64,000 nt of DNA from Hasllibacter sp963833115 (GTDB taxonomy: Bacteria; Pseudomonadota; Alphaproteobacteria; Rhodobacterales; Rhodobacteraceae): positions 189,968 to 253,967 of the forward strand of contig CAWHWS010000001.1 of assembly GCA_963833115.1 (NCBI GenBank). Direction: 5' to 3'. The position numbers and the translations under genes were made by a program. Of the stretch, positions 16,868 through 23,999 are shown in pieces. The notes below the pieces were generated by a model that was given only the letters and a program-made list of their open reading frames with translations, was not told the DNA's origin and made no database searches. Each line of letters begins with the position of its first letter. Positions within the stretch are counted from its first letter, which is position 1.

Positions 16868-17886
16868 GCGAGCGCGGCGGCGAGCCGGTCCCAGCCGTCC
16901 GGGCCGGGCAGGCCCAGGCGGAGGCGGCGGTCCGACCAGGGGAAGGCGCGCGTCAGGATGCGGGCGGCGGCGAGGCGTTCGTGGAGCGCGGGCGCGTCGC
17001 ACTCGTAGAGGCGAAAAAGGGGCGTGCCGCCGACGAGCGCGCCGTGCGGCGCCATGAGCGCGTCGAGGCGGGCCGCGTCCTCGCGCAGGCGGTGGCGGGC
17101 GGCGTCGGCCCAGGCGCGGTCGCGCAGGGCGGCCGCGCCGATGGCGAGGGCGGGGCCGGAGACCGGCCAGGGGCCGAGCCGTTCGGCGAGCGCGGCCAGG
17201 AGCGCCGGATCGCCGATGACGACGCCCAGGCGCAACCCGGCCAGCCCCCAGAACTTGCCGAAGCTCTTGAGGACCAACGTGCCGGGCCGGGCGGCGGCGG
17301 CGACGAGGCTGGCCTCCGGCATGACGTCGCAGAAGCTCTCGTCGATGACGGCCAGGGCTTCGTCCGGGGCGGCGGCGAGGCGCCCGTCGGGGTTGTTGGG
17401 ATGGACGACGACGCGGGCCTCCGGGATGGCCCGGTTCGCGATGGTCCCGTCCGAGACGGTCCCGTCCGAGACGGTCCAGCCGGCGGCGGCGAAGGCGGCG
17501 GCGTGCTCGTTATAGGTCGGCCCGTCGATCCGCACCGTGCCGGGGGAGGTGAGTCGGGGAATCGCCGCGATGGCGGCCGACGCGCCGGGCACGGCGAGCA
17601 GGCCGGCGCTCTGCGGGGGGCGCCAGAGGTCGCGGGCGGCGGAGATCAGCGCGTCGGCCGCCGCCGAATCGGGCAGATCCGTCCAGGCCGCCGGCGGGAC
17701 CTGCGGCAGGGGCGCCGGCGCGGGCCACGCGGCGGGGGCGATTCCCGTCGAGAGGTCGAGCCAGTCGGCGCGCGCGCCGCCCCAGCGCAGGCGGGCCGCG
17801 TCGACCCCGCCGCCGTGATCGCGCGGGGCATGCGGCCGTGATGGAACGGCATCGAATGACGAGGGTTGGGTCGATACGCGGGGCAA
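16864..17886 (-). CDS. cobC: Threonine-phosphate decarboxylase CobC, TTG start
   Basis: PLP enzyme making (R)-1-amino-2-propanol phosphate for the cobalamin lower-ligand arm. Motifs in order: DHGGGVDAARLRWGG, WLDLSTGIAP, VVVHPNNPDG, VIDESFCD and the PLP-lysine segment LVLKSFGKFWGLAGLRLG. No ATG fits; a TTG at 17886 lies 7 nt after AGGAGA and gives 340 residues, the expected size. A 15-bp tandem duplication (17443-17472) adds a second VSDGT unit just before the HPNNPDG loop. First gene of the run cobC, cobD, VOC. Confidence 0.9.
   Translation of the reverse strand: MPRVSTQPSSFDAVPSRPHAPRDHGGGVDAARLRWGGARADWLDLSTGIAPAAWPAPAPLPQVPPAAWTDLPDSAAADALISAARDLWRPPQSAGLLAVPGASAAIAAIPRLTSPGTVRIDGPTYNEHAAAFAAAGWTVSDGTVSDGTIANRAIPEARVVVHPNNPDGRLAAAPDEALAVIDESFCDVMPEASLVAAAARPGTLVLKSFGKFWGLAGLRLGVVIGDPALLAALAERLGPWPVSGPALAIGAAALRDRAWADAARHRLREDAARLDALMAPHGALVGGTPLFRLYECDAPALHERLAAARILTRAFPWSDRRLRLGLPGPDGWDRLAAALA
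17443..17472 (-). repeat. In-frame 15-bp tandem duplication inside cobC
   Basis: GGTCCCGTCCGAGAC occurs twice head to tail (17443-17457, 17458-17472), then GGTCC again. On the coding strand it writes VSDGTVSDGT between the large-domain strand and the HPNNPDG loop. The frame is kept, so the enzyme is probably unharmed. Confidence 0.9.
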
Positions 17887-17983
17887 CCGGCGTTCTCCTG
17901 CCGATGGGATCGGCCCGCATCGGCGATTATCAGTCGCGCCGGCGGGTCCAGGTCCACGGGACTTGCAAGGAGCGACGGCGGGG

Positions 17984-17997
17984 GTCAATACATTGAC
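17984..17997. promoter_or_regulatory. 14-bp palindrome GTCAATACATTGAC, candidate operator
   Basis: Perfect 6-bp arms around AC, unusually AT-rich for this region, lying between divergent cobC and the receiver-domain gene. It covers the candidate -10 region of a TTGCAA (17963-17968), 16-nt spacer, TCAATA promoter reading toward the receiver gene. A dimeric regulator is the simplest reading; no known box (FNR, CtrA, LuxR) matches well. Confidence 0.4.
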
Positions 17998-18060
17998 GTA
18001 GGGTGATCGCCGGGGACGGCGCGCGGTTACGTGATCGTCGGCCAACCGTCCGGAGGACGC

Positions 18061-18444
18061 ATGCACGTTTTGATCGTCGAACCCAGCGAGGCGCTCGGCA
18101 CGCTTTGGGCCAGGCATCTGGAGCGCTCCGGCGCGAGGGTGACCCGGGTGACGGGGCAGTCCGCCGCGATCCGGGCGATCCGGGACGAGGGCGTGTCGGT
18201 GATCGTCCTGAACCTGGTGCTGCCGGGGGGCGGGGCGTTCGCGATCGCGGACTATGCGAGCTATTCCGCGCCGGGCACGAAGGTGATCTTCGTGACCGCG
18301 TCGACCTTCTTCTCGGACGGCTCGATCTTCCGCCACATCCCCAACGCCTGCGCGTTCGTCGGCTCGTCCACCCCGCCCGAGGACCTCACGGCGATGGCGC
18401 TGCACTGGGGCGGCGCGCCCGCCGAGGACCGCGCCGCCGTCTGA
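18061..18444 (+). CDS. Degenerate receiver-domain (pseudo-response-regulator) protein
   Basis: A 127-residue stand-alone CheY-like domain: MHVLIVEPSEALGTLW opening, VTRVTGQSAAIRAI helix, VIVLNLVLPGGGAFAIADY, and VIFVTASTFFSDGSIF. The phosphoacceptor Asp is replaced by Asn at about residue 51, the first acidic pair is reduced to E7-P8, and the conserved Lys near the end is absent (SSTPPEDL). It therefore should not be phosphorylated in the usual way. The stretch FFSDGSIFRHIPNACAFVGS resembles, from memory, a rhodobacterial conserved family. GGAGG (18052-18056) precedes the ATG; the longer upstream frame was rejected. Signalling partner unknown. Confidence 0.75.
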   Translation: MHVLIVEPSEALGTLWARHLERSGARVTRVTGQSAAIRAIRDEGVSVIVLNLVLPGGGAFAIADYASYSAPGTKVIFVTASTFFSDGSIFRHIPNACAFVGSSTPPEDLTAMALHWGGAPAEDRAAV

Positions 18445-18463
18445 CGACGCGGTGCGGGCGGCC

Positions 18464-19429
18464 CTAGAGCGGGGCGCCGAAGTCCGGGTCCGGCCCGATG
18501 GGCACGATCCGGTGGGGGTTTATGGTCTCGTGGCTGTAATGGTAGTGGCGCGCGATGTGGGCCATGTGGACCGTCGGGCCGATCGCCGCGTGCTGGAACA
18601 TGCGGCGGGTGTGCCGCCAGAGGGCCGGGTACTCGATCAGCTTGGCGCGATTGCACTTGAAGTGCCCGTGATAGACCGCGTCGAAGCGGACCATGGTGGT
18701 GAAGAGGCGGATGTCGGCCTCGGTCATGGCGTCCGCGACGAGCCAGTCGCGCCCCGAGAGGCGGTCGTCGAGCCAGGCCATCGTGTCCGTCACCTCGGCC
18801 GCCGCCTCGTCATAGGCGGCCTGCGTGGTGGCGAATCCGGCGCGGTAGACGCCGTTGTTCACCCCCGGGTAGACGCGCGCGTTGACCTCCTCGATCTCCT
18901 GCCGGCGCGCCTCGGGATAGTAGTCGCCAGGCGCCGCGCCGAGGCCGTCGAAGGCGGAGCCGAGCATGCGGATGATCTCGGCGCTCTCGTTGGAGACGAT
19001 GGTGCCGCGCTCGGAGTCCCAGAGGATCGGGACCGTGACGCGGCCGGAGATGCCGGGGTCGGCGCGCAGGTAGAGGTCGCGCGCGAAGGGCAGGCCGTGG
19101 AGCCGGTCGCCGGTGGCACCGGGGAACGCGGCGTCGAAGGTCCAGCCGTCCGAGAGCATGTCGGGGTGCACCACGGAGACCTCGATCGCGTCTTCCAGCC
19201 CCTTGAGCGCGCGCATGATCAGGGTCCGGTGCGCCCAGGGGCAGGCATGCGAGACGTAGAGGTGGTAGCGCCCGGCCGCCGCCGGGAAGCCGCCCTCGCC
19301 GGAGGGGCCGGGCGCGCCGTCGGGGGTGATCCAGTTGCGGAACGCGGTCGTCGAGCGCTGAAAGGCGCCGCCGGCGGAGGCGGTGTCGTACCAATCGTCG
19401 TGCCAGGTGCCGTCCACGAGTTGTCCCAT
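18464..19429 (-). CDS. Glutathionyl-hydroquinone reductase-like GST (Xi class)
   Basis: A 321-residue glutathione-transferase-fold protein of the YqjG/ECM4 type, reducing glutathionyl-hydroquinones with a catalytic Cys. The catalytic motif HACPWAHRTLIM is clear, as are VPILWDSERGTIVSNESAEI (glutathione site) and the C-terminal ADIRLFTTMVRFDAVYHGHFKCN; VNNGVYRAGFA and HYHYSHETINP are class features. AAGGAGG sits 4 nt before the ATG. The upstream region carries a perfect 16-bp inverted repeat that may regulate it. Confidence 0.92.
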   Translation of the reverse strand: MGQLVDGTWHDDWYDTASAGGAFQRSTTAFRNWITPDGAPGPSGEGGFPAAAGRYHLYVSHACPWAHRTLIMRALKGLEDAIEVSVVHPDMLSDGWTFDAAFPGATGDRLHGLPFARDLYLRADPGISGRVTVPILWDSERGTIVSNESAEIIRMLGSAFDGLGAAPGDYYPEARRQEIEEVNARVYPGVNNGVYRAGFATTQAAYDEAAAEVTDTMAWLDDRLSGRDWLVADAMTEADIRLFTTMVRFDAVYHGHFKCNRAKLIEYPALWRHTRRMFQHAAIGPTVHMAHIARHYHYSHETINPHRIVPIGPDPDFGAPL

Positions 19430-19497
19430 GCGTCCTCCTTGGGGTCCGGGCGGGCCGGGGGAAGCGCCCGCGGGGCGGATGTAGCGGGGCGGATCGG

Positions 19498-19535
19498 CGC
19501 GCGCATCCCGCCTCGGGGCAGGCGGGATGCGCGCG
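19498..19535. promoter_or_regulatory. Perfect 16-bp inverted repeat between GST and hypothetical gene
   Basis: Arms of 16 bp (15-bp core GCGCGCATCCCGCCT at 19499-19513 with AGGCGGGATGCGCGC at 19520-19534, plus the C-G pair 19498/19535) around a 6-nt loop CGGGGC. It lies 69 bp upstream of the GST start and 95 bp upstream of the divergent gene. The length exceeds chance expectation even at this GC. It could be an operator, a transcript hairpin, or a mobile palindrome. Confidence 0.6.
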
Positions 19536-19629
19536 TGCGCACAGGCGCGCGGGGTTTCACCAAATGGTCATGCGCTTGCCGCGACGGTGGCGGCGCGCGA
19601 TCCTATATGGGGATCCGGAGGCGATGCCG

Positions 19630-19974
19630 ATGAACACGTTCCTGTCCGAGGAGATCCGCGGCTGGCTGCGCCCCGCCGTCGACGCGCCGCGCGCCCGGCC
19701 GGTGCCGGGGCGGCGCGTGCGGGCCGCGCTCTGGACGGTGCGATCGGGCGATGCGTCCTGGCCGGTGGTGCGGCGGGTGCCGCGGGGGTTCGTCCTGGCG
19801 CTGGACGGCGGGGCGTGGCCGCGCGGGCTGGTGGACCTCTATGAGGGCGAGCGCCACGCGATGCAGTGCCTGGTGGTCGGCGCCGCCTGCGAGGGGGGCG
19901 AGGCCCTGTTCGAGTACAAGCGCGCCACCATCGCGCGCGAGGCCGCGCCCGTCGACTTCGAGATCGCGGATTAG
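19630..19974 (+). CDS. Conserved-looking hypothetical, beta-rich (114 aa)
   Basis: Not recognised. The ATG at 19630 is chosen because GGAGG (19617-19621) is 8 nt upstream; the ATG at 19624 is too close to it. The protein opens MNTFLSEEIRGWLRPAVD, then alternating hydrophobic strands (RVRAALWTVRSGDASWPVVR, GFVLALDGGAWPRGLVDLYEG, QCLVVGAAC, ALFEYKRAT) suggesting a small beta-barrel, with a PilZ-like domain as one possibility; it lacks the RxxxR and DxSxxG motifs that bind c-di-GMP. It ends 3 bp before the convergent C-S lyase gene. No signal peptide. Confidence 0.65.
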   Translation: MNTFLSEEIRGWLRPAVDAPRARPVPGRRVRAALWTVRSGDASWPVVRRVPRGFVLALDGGAWPRGLVDLYEGERHAMQCLVVGAACEGGEALFEYKRATIAREAAPVDFEIAD

Positions 19975-19977
19975 GCG

Positions 19978-21189
19978 CTACTGCAGGTCGGCGAAGGCGC
20001 GCTCGAGCCGGGCGCAGGCCTCCTCGATCACGGCGCGGGGCGCGGCGAGGTTGAAGCGCAGGTAATGCTCGCCCCCCGTCCCGAAGGTGGGGCCGTGGTT
20101 CGTGGCGATGCGCGCGTCCCGCTGGACGCGGGCGGTGAACTCGTCGCGGTCCATCCCGGTGCCCGCGAAGTCGACCCAGGCGAGGTAGGTCGCCTCCAGC
20201 GGCATGGAGCGAAGGCCGGGGATGGCGCCGATGCGCGCGTCGAACAGGCGGCGGTTCCGGTGGATATAGGCCACGCAATCGTCCAGCCAGGCGGCGCCCT
20301 CGGGCGAGTAGGCGGCGGTGGCCATGACGAGGCCGAAGCTGTTGGGGCTCGATCCCATGGCGGCCATGCGGGCGGCGAATCGGGCGCGCAGGCCGGGGTC
20401 GGCGATGATGACGTTGCCGACATGGGAGCCGGCGACGTTGAACGTCTTGGTGGTGGCGGTCATCATCACGAGGCGGTCCGCGACGCCGTCGAGATGGGCC
20501 ATCGGGACGTGGCGATGGCCGGGCATCACGAGGTCGTGGTGGATCTCGTCCGAGACGAGGATCAGGTCCCGCTCGCGGGCGATGTCGGCGATCACCTCGA
20601 GCTCGGCACGGGACCAGACGCGGCCGCCGGGATTGTGCGGGGAGCACAGGATCAGCATGCGCTCGCCGCCGGAGAGGCGCGCCTCGATCGCCTCGCGCTC
20701 GATGACGTAGCGGCCGTCCACCACCGGCATGGGGCACTCCACCGCGCGGCGGCCCGAGGCGTCGATCACGCGGCGGAAGGCATGGTAGACGGGAGTGAGG
20801 AGGACGACCCCGTCGCCGGGGTCGGTGAAGGCGTCGACGCACATGGCGGTGCCGTTCACCAGGCCATGGGTCGTGAAGATCCACTCGTCCTCGACCTGCC
20901 AGCCGTGGCGCTCGGCCATCCACCAGCGGATCGCGGCGTTGTATCTCGACGGGTCGCCGAAATAGCCGAACACGCCGTGGTCGAGCATGCCTCCCACGGC
21001 GTCGAGCACGGCCTGCGGCGGGCGGAACTCCATGTCCGCGACCCACATCGCCAGCCCGTCCCCGGGGGGGACGCCGTAGAGCGCCTGCATCGCGTCCCAT
21101 TTGACGCAATGGGTCCCGCGCCGGTCGGGGGCGCCGTCGAAGCGCGGGTCGAACGGGGCGTCTGCGGCCTGGCGCAAATCGTCTGGCAT
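19978..21189 (-). CDS. PatB/MalY-family PLP aminotransferase / C-S lyase
   Basis: A 403-residue fold-type I PLP enzyme. MalY/PatB features are GTHCVKWDAMQ at the start, LAMWVADMEFRPPQAV, the early HGVFGYFG loop, SPHNPGGRVWS, ILVSDEIHHDLVMPG and the PLP lysine in ATTKTFNVAGSHVGN. Such enzymes cleave cystathionine or cysteine conjugates to a thiol, pyruvate and ammonia; some act as aminotransferases. No methionine-synthesis genes are adjacent to fix the substrate. Start ATG gives MPDDLRQAADAPFDPRF, in line with family N-termini. Confidence 0.9.
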   Translation of the reverse strand: MPDDLRQAADAPFDPRFDGAPDRRGTHCVKWDAMQALYGVPPGDGLAMWVADMEFRPPQAVLDAVGGMLDHGVFGYFGDPSRYNAAIRWWMAERHGWQVEDEWIFTTHGLVNGTAMCVDAFTDPGDGVVLLTPVYHAFRRVIDASGRRAVECPMPVVDGRYVIEREAIEARLSGGERMLILCSPHNPGGRVWSRAELEVIADIARERDLILVSDEIHHDLVMPGHRHVPMAHLDGVADRLVMMTATTKTFNVAGSHVGNVIIADPGLRARFAARMAAMGSSPNSFGLVMATAAYSPEGAAWLDDCVAYIHRNRRLFDARIGAIPGLRSMPLEATYLAWVDFAGTGMDRDEFTARVQRDARIATNHGPTFGTGGEHYLRFNLAAPRAVIEEACARLERAFADLQ

Positions 21190-21240
21190 GGTGGGGCTCC
21201 GGCTGGTGGCGGCGGCAGGCTAGCGGCCGGGCGGCGGGCG

Positions 21241-21450
21241 TCAATCGCGCGGGGGCGGCGGCGGGCCGGGCAGGGCGAAGAGCGCCTCCACCGGGGCGCC
21301 GAGGACGCGAGCGAGGCGCAGCGCGAGCTCGGCCCAGGGGACGAACACCCCGTTCTGGGCGGTGTTGATCGTCATGCGGCTGACCTCCGCCGCGCCCGCG
21401 AGCTCGGCCTGGGCGAGGCCGGCGGCCTCGCGGTGGCGGCGCAGTAGCCG
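21241..21450 (-). pseudogene. XRE-type helix-turn-helix domain lacking a start codon
   Basis: The frame reads RLLRRHREAAGLAQAELAG, then EVSRMTINTAQNGVFVPWA and ALRLARVLGAPVEALFALPG before a TGA at 21241. This is a complete XRE HTH (QAELAGAAEVSRMTI), but no ATG, GTG or TTG precedes it in frame; only weak CTG codons exist. Upstream it runs, out of frame, into the membrane-protein frame at 21372-21704. I read it as the 3' part of a regulator gene joined to the 5' part of its membrane neighbour by a deletion. Confidence 0.55.
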
Positions 21451-21704
21451 AACGCCGGCGCGCGCAGCCAGGCGGCCGCGGACCCCTCGTCGTGCGCGGC
21501 GAGACAGGCGCCGCGTGGAGAGACCGCCCCGACGCCGACGAGGACCGCGGCGACCGCGATGCCGGCCGCGGCGCAGGACCAGGACGGCAGCGGCGGCACG
21601 CGCCCGGTCGCCAGCGTCCAGAGCCCGGTCAGGAGGAAGATCGCGCCGAGGGCGGCGCAGGCGGCGTTGCGGATCGCGTCGATCCGCGTGGCGGTGAGCG
21701 GCAT
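21372..21704 (-). pseudogene. Small two-helix membrane protein, truncated into HTH sequence
   Basis: Starts well (GGAGAG before the ATG) with RIDAIRNAACAALGAIFLL, a first helix to LWTLATG, a second helix SCAAAGIAVAAVLVGVG, then HDEGSAAAWLRAPAFGY. After that the residues (CAATARPPASPRPSSRARRR) are the HTH gene read in the wrong frame. Such membrane proteins are usually found next to XRE regulators, each a separate gene. The 110-residue product may still be made but would have a nonsense tail. Confidence 0.5.
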
Positions 21705-21805
21705 GGCGCTCTCCGATCGTGTGACCCTCGGGTTACTTCGCGCGACCTGGATGGGAAGTCGAGGTTACATCTCGCGGTCCCGGGAGCGCGTAGCCGCGCG
21801 GCCGA

Positions 21806-21833
21806 TTGCCACGCGGAGGGCGGGCGATTATCT
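21806..21833 (+). promoter_or_regulatory. Promoter placing transcription start at the def ATG
   Basis: TTGCCA (21806-21811), 16-nt spacer, TTATCT (21828-21833), then exactly 7 nt to the def ATG at 21841. No Shine-Dalgarno lies within the short gap, so a leaderless mRNA is predicted, with the same geometry as at 10685-10720. Confidence 0.5.
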
Positions 21834-21840
21834 GGCCGGG

Positions 21841-22362
21841 ATGATACGGCCGATCCTTCTGCACCCAGACCCGCGGCTCAAGAGGCGGTGCGCGCCGGTG
21901 GGGGCGCCGGGCGCCGCGCACAGGGCGCTGGCCGAGGACATGCTCGAGACGATGTACGACGCGCCGGGCATCGGCCTCGCGGCGCCGCAGGTGGGCGAGA
22001 TGCTGCGACTGATGGTGATGGACTGCGTCAAGGAGGAGGGCGCGGCGCCGCGGCCGATGGTCCTGATCGATCCGCTGATCGTGGACGCCTCCGAGGCGCG
22101 CGGCACCTACGAGGAGGGCTGCCTGTCGATCCCCGAGCAGTTCGCCGACGTGGAGCGCCCGGCGGAGGTCACGGTGGCCTGGACCGACCTCGACGGCGGG
22201 CGGCGCGAGGAGCGGTTCGACGGGCTCTGGTCGACCTGCGTGCAGCACGAGATCGACCATCTCGATGGGACGCTCTTCATCGACTACCTGGGACCGATGA
22301 AGCGGCAGCTCATCACCCGGCGGATGACCAAGCTCAAGAAGGAGCGGGCGCGCGCGTCCTGA
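21841..22362 (+). CDS. def: Peptide deformylase 1
   Basis: Metalloenzyme removing the formyl group from nascent N-formylmethionine; 173 residues. All three metal/active-site motifs are canonical: GIGLAAPQVG, EEGCLSIPEQ and QHEIDHLDG. The ATG at 21841 begins MIRPILLHPDPRL, the standard PDF N-terminus. First of a cluster def, def-like, fmt that controls both adding and removing the formyl group. Likely transcribed from the leaderless promoter just upstream. Confidence 0.96.
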   Translation: MIRPILLHPDPRLKRRCAPVGAPGAAHRALAEDMLETMYDAPGIGLAAPQVGEMLRLMVMDCVKEEGAAPRPMVLIDPLIVDASEARGTYEEGCLSIPEQFADVERPAEVTVAWTDLDGGRREERFDGLWSTCVQHEIDHLDGTLFIDYLGPMKRQLITRRMTKLKKERARAS

Positions 22363-22382
22363 GCGCGGCGCCCTCCTCCGAG

Positions 22383-22835
22383 ATGGCGATCCTGCCGATC
22401 CTGCTGCATCCCGATCCGCGGCTGCGCGAGGCCTGCGCGCCCGTGGGCGCGGTGGACGCGGGCGTCCGCGCGCTGGCGGCGGACATGCTCGAGACGATGT
22501 ACGCGGCGCCGGGCCGGGGGCTGGCCGCGCCGCAGGTCGGCGCGGCGCGCCGGCTCTTCGTGATGGACGTGGACTGGAAGGCGGGGGCGCCGACGCCCGT
22601 GGTGGCGGTGGACCCCGAGATCGTCGCGGCCTCCGCCGAGATCGCGGACGGGGAGGAGGCGTGCCTGTCGATCCCCGGCGAGCCGCGCGTCGTCGCCCGG
22701 CCCGCGGCCGTGACGATGCGGTGGACCGACCTCGAGGGCGTGCGCGCCGAGCACGCCCTGACCGGCGCGGCGGCGCGCTGCGCGCAGCACGAGCTCGACC
22801 ATCTGGACGGCGTGCTGATCCTGGACCAGGGGTGA
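22383..22835 (+). CDS. Peptide deformylase 2 (divergent paralogue)
   Basis: A 150-residue second deformylase 20 bp downstream of the first, clearly a tandem paralogue (ILLHPDPRLREACAPVG; DMLETMYAAPGRGLAAPQVG). Zinc-site motif 3 is intact (QHELDHLDG), but motif 2 reads EACLSIPG instead of EGCLS, and motif 1 is GRGLAAPQ. The metal Cys and both His remain, so activity is plausible with altered specificity. No good Shine-Dalgarno precedes ATG 22383; a CTG at 22359 overlapping the first gene's stop is an alternative start. Confidence 0.88.
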   Translation: MAILPILLHPDPRLREACAPVGAVDAGVRALAADMLETMYAAPGRGLAAPQVGAARRLFVMDVDWKAGAPTPVVAVDPEIVAASAEIADGEEACLSIPGEPRVVARPAAVTMRWTDLEGVRAEHALTGAAARCAQHELDHLDGVLILDQG

Positions 22836-22963
22836 GGGGCGGCTCCCGCGCGGCTCGGCCTGCGGCCTCCCCGCTTGGGCCGGGCGCCTCTCGCCTCCGG
22901 CGATACGGCGCGGCCGCTGCGCTGGCATGGCGCCGGGCGGCACGGTCCTGCTAGGAGGCGGGG

Positions 22964-23872
22964 ATGCGCATCGTCTTCATGGGAACGCCCGATTTCGCCG
23001 TGCCGACATTGGACGCGCTCGTCGCGGCGGGGCACGAGGTCGCCGCCGTCTACACGCAGCCGCCGCGTCCCGCGGGGCGGGGCAAGAGGCCGCGCCCGAC
23101 CCCCGTCCACGCGCGGGCGGAGGCCCTGGGGCTCGAGGTGCGCCATCCCGAGAGCCTCAAGCCCGCCGAGGTGCGCGAGGCGTTCGGGGCGTCGAAGGCC
23201 GACGTGGCGGTGGTGGCGGCCTATGGCCTCATCCTGCCGCGGGGGGTGCTGGAGGCGCCGGCGCGCGGATGCCTGAACGTGCACGCCTCGCTGCTGCCGC
23301 GCTGGCGCGGGGCGGCGCCGATCCACCGGGCGGTGATGGCCGGGGACGCGCAGACGGGCGTGTGCGTCATGGCGATGGAGGCGGGGCTCGACACGGGGCC
23401 GGTCCTGCGGCGCGCGGCGATCCCGATCGGGCCCGAGGACACCACCGGCGACCTGGAGCCGCGGCTGGCGGCGCTGGGCGCGCGGCTCATGGTGGAGGCG
23501 CTGGCGGCGGACGACGCGCCGGCGCCGCAGCCGGAGGCGGGCGTGACCTACGCCGCCAAGATCGACAAGGCCGAGGCGGCCGTCGACTGGACGCGCCCGG
23601 CGGCGGAGGTCGCGCGCCTGATCAACGGGCTGTCGCCGGCGCCGGGGGCGTGGACGCTGCGGCGGGGGCGGCGGCTCAAGCTGCTGCGGGCGCGGGCATG
23701 CGAGGGCGCGGGGGCGCCGGGCGCGGTCCTGCCGGGCGGGGCGCTTCGGGTGGCGTGCGGGGGCGGGGCGGTGGACGTGATGGAGGTGCAGCCCGAGGGG
23801 CGGGGCCGGCAGGACGCGCGCGAGCACGCCAACGGGTTGCGCGCGGCCCCGGGGGAGCGGCTCGGCGCCTGA
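22964..23872 (+). CDS. fmt: Methionyl-tRNA formyltransferase
   Basis: Transfers formyl from 10-formyl-THF to Met-tRNAi, preparing it for initiation. 302 residues. N-terminal FMGTPDFAVPTLDALVAAGH and the catalytic region CLNVHASLLPRWRGAAPI (Asn, His) with MEAGLDTGPVL (Asp) are intact; the C-terminal OB-like domain begins about residue 205 (DWTRPAAEVARLINGLSPAPGA). AGGAGGCGGGG precedes the ATG. It follows the two deformylase genes by 128 bp of featureless sequence. Confidence 0.96.
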   Translation: MRIVFMGTPDFAVPTLDALVAAGHEVAAVYTQPPRPAGRGKRPRPTPVHARAEALGLEVRHPESLKPAEVREAFGASKADVAVVAAYGLILPRGVLEAPARGCLNVHASLLPRWRGAAPIHRAVMAGDAQTGVCVMAMEAGLDTGPVLRRAAIPIGPEDTTGDLEPRLAALGARLMVEALAADDAPAPQPEAGVTYAAKIDKAEAAVDWTRPAAEVARLINGLSPAPGAWTLRRGRRLKLLRARACEGAGAPGAVLPGGALRVACGGGAVDVMEVQPEGRGRQDAREHANGLRAAPGERLGA

Positions 23873-23920
23873 GGGCCGGGCGCGAGGGCGGCCGTCACGC
23901 CATCGTCAGCCGGGGGCGCT

Positions 23921-23948
23921 TTGACCTCGCTCGCGGGCGCGTTACCGT
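23921..23948 (+). promoter_or_regulatory. Possible promoter for the TIGR02302 gene
   Basis: TTGACC (23921-23926), 16-nt spacer, TACCGT (23943-23948), about 50 nt before the ATG at 24000 and its GGAGG site. The -35 box matches consensus at five of six positions; the -10 is weak. Confidence 0.35.
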
Positions 23949-23999
23949 GCGATCCGTCCGGGCGCGTCCTGCGTCCGGCCCCGGAACCCCGGAGGGTGG

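Noticed and set aside
17886..17925. Sequence upstream of cobC (minus strand GGCAGGAGAACGCCGG) resembles a cobalamin-riboswitch B12 box.
   Set aside because: Only this short box is seen; the roughly 200-nt riboswitch with its other conserved elements cannot fit before the divergent gene, and AGGAGA is explained as the cobC ribosome binding site.
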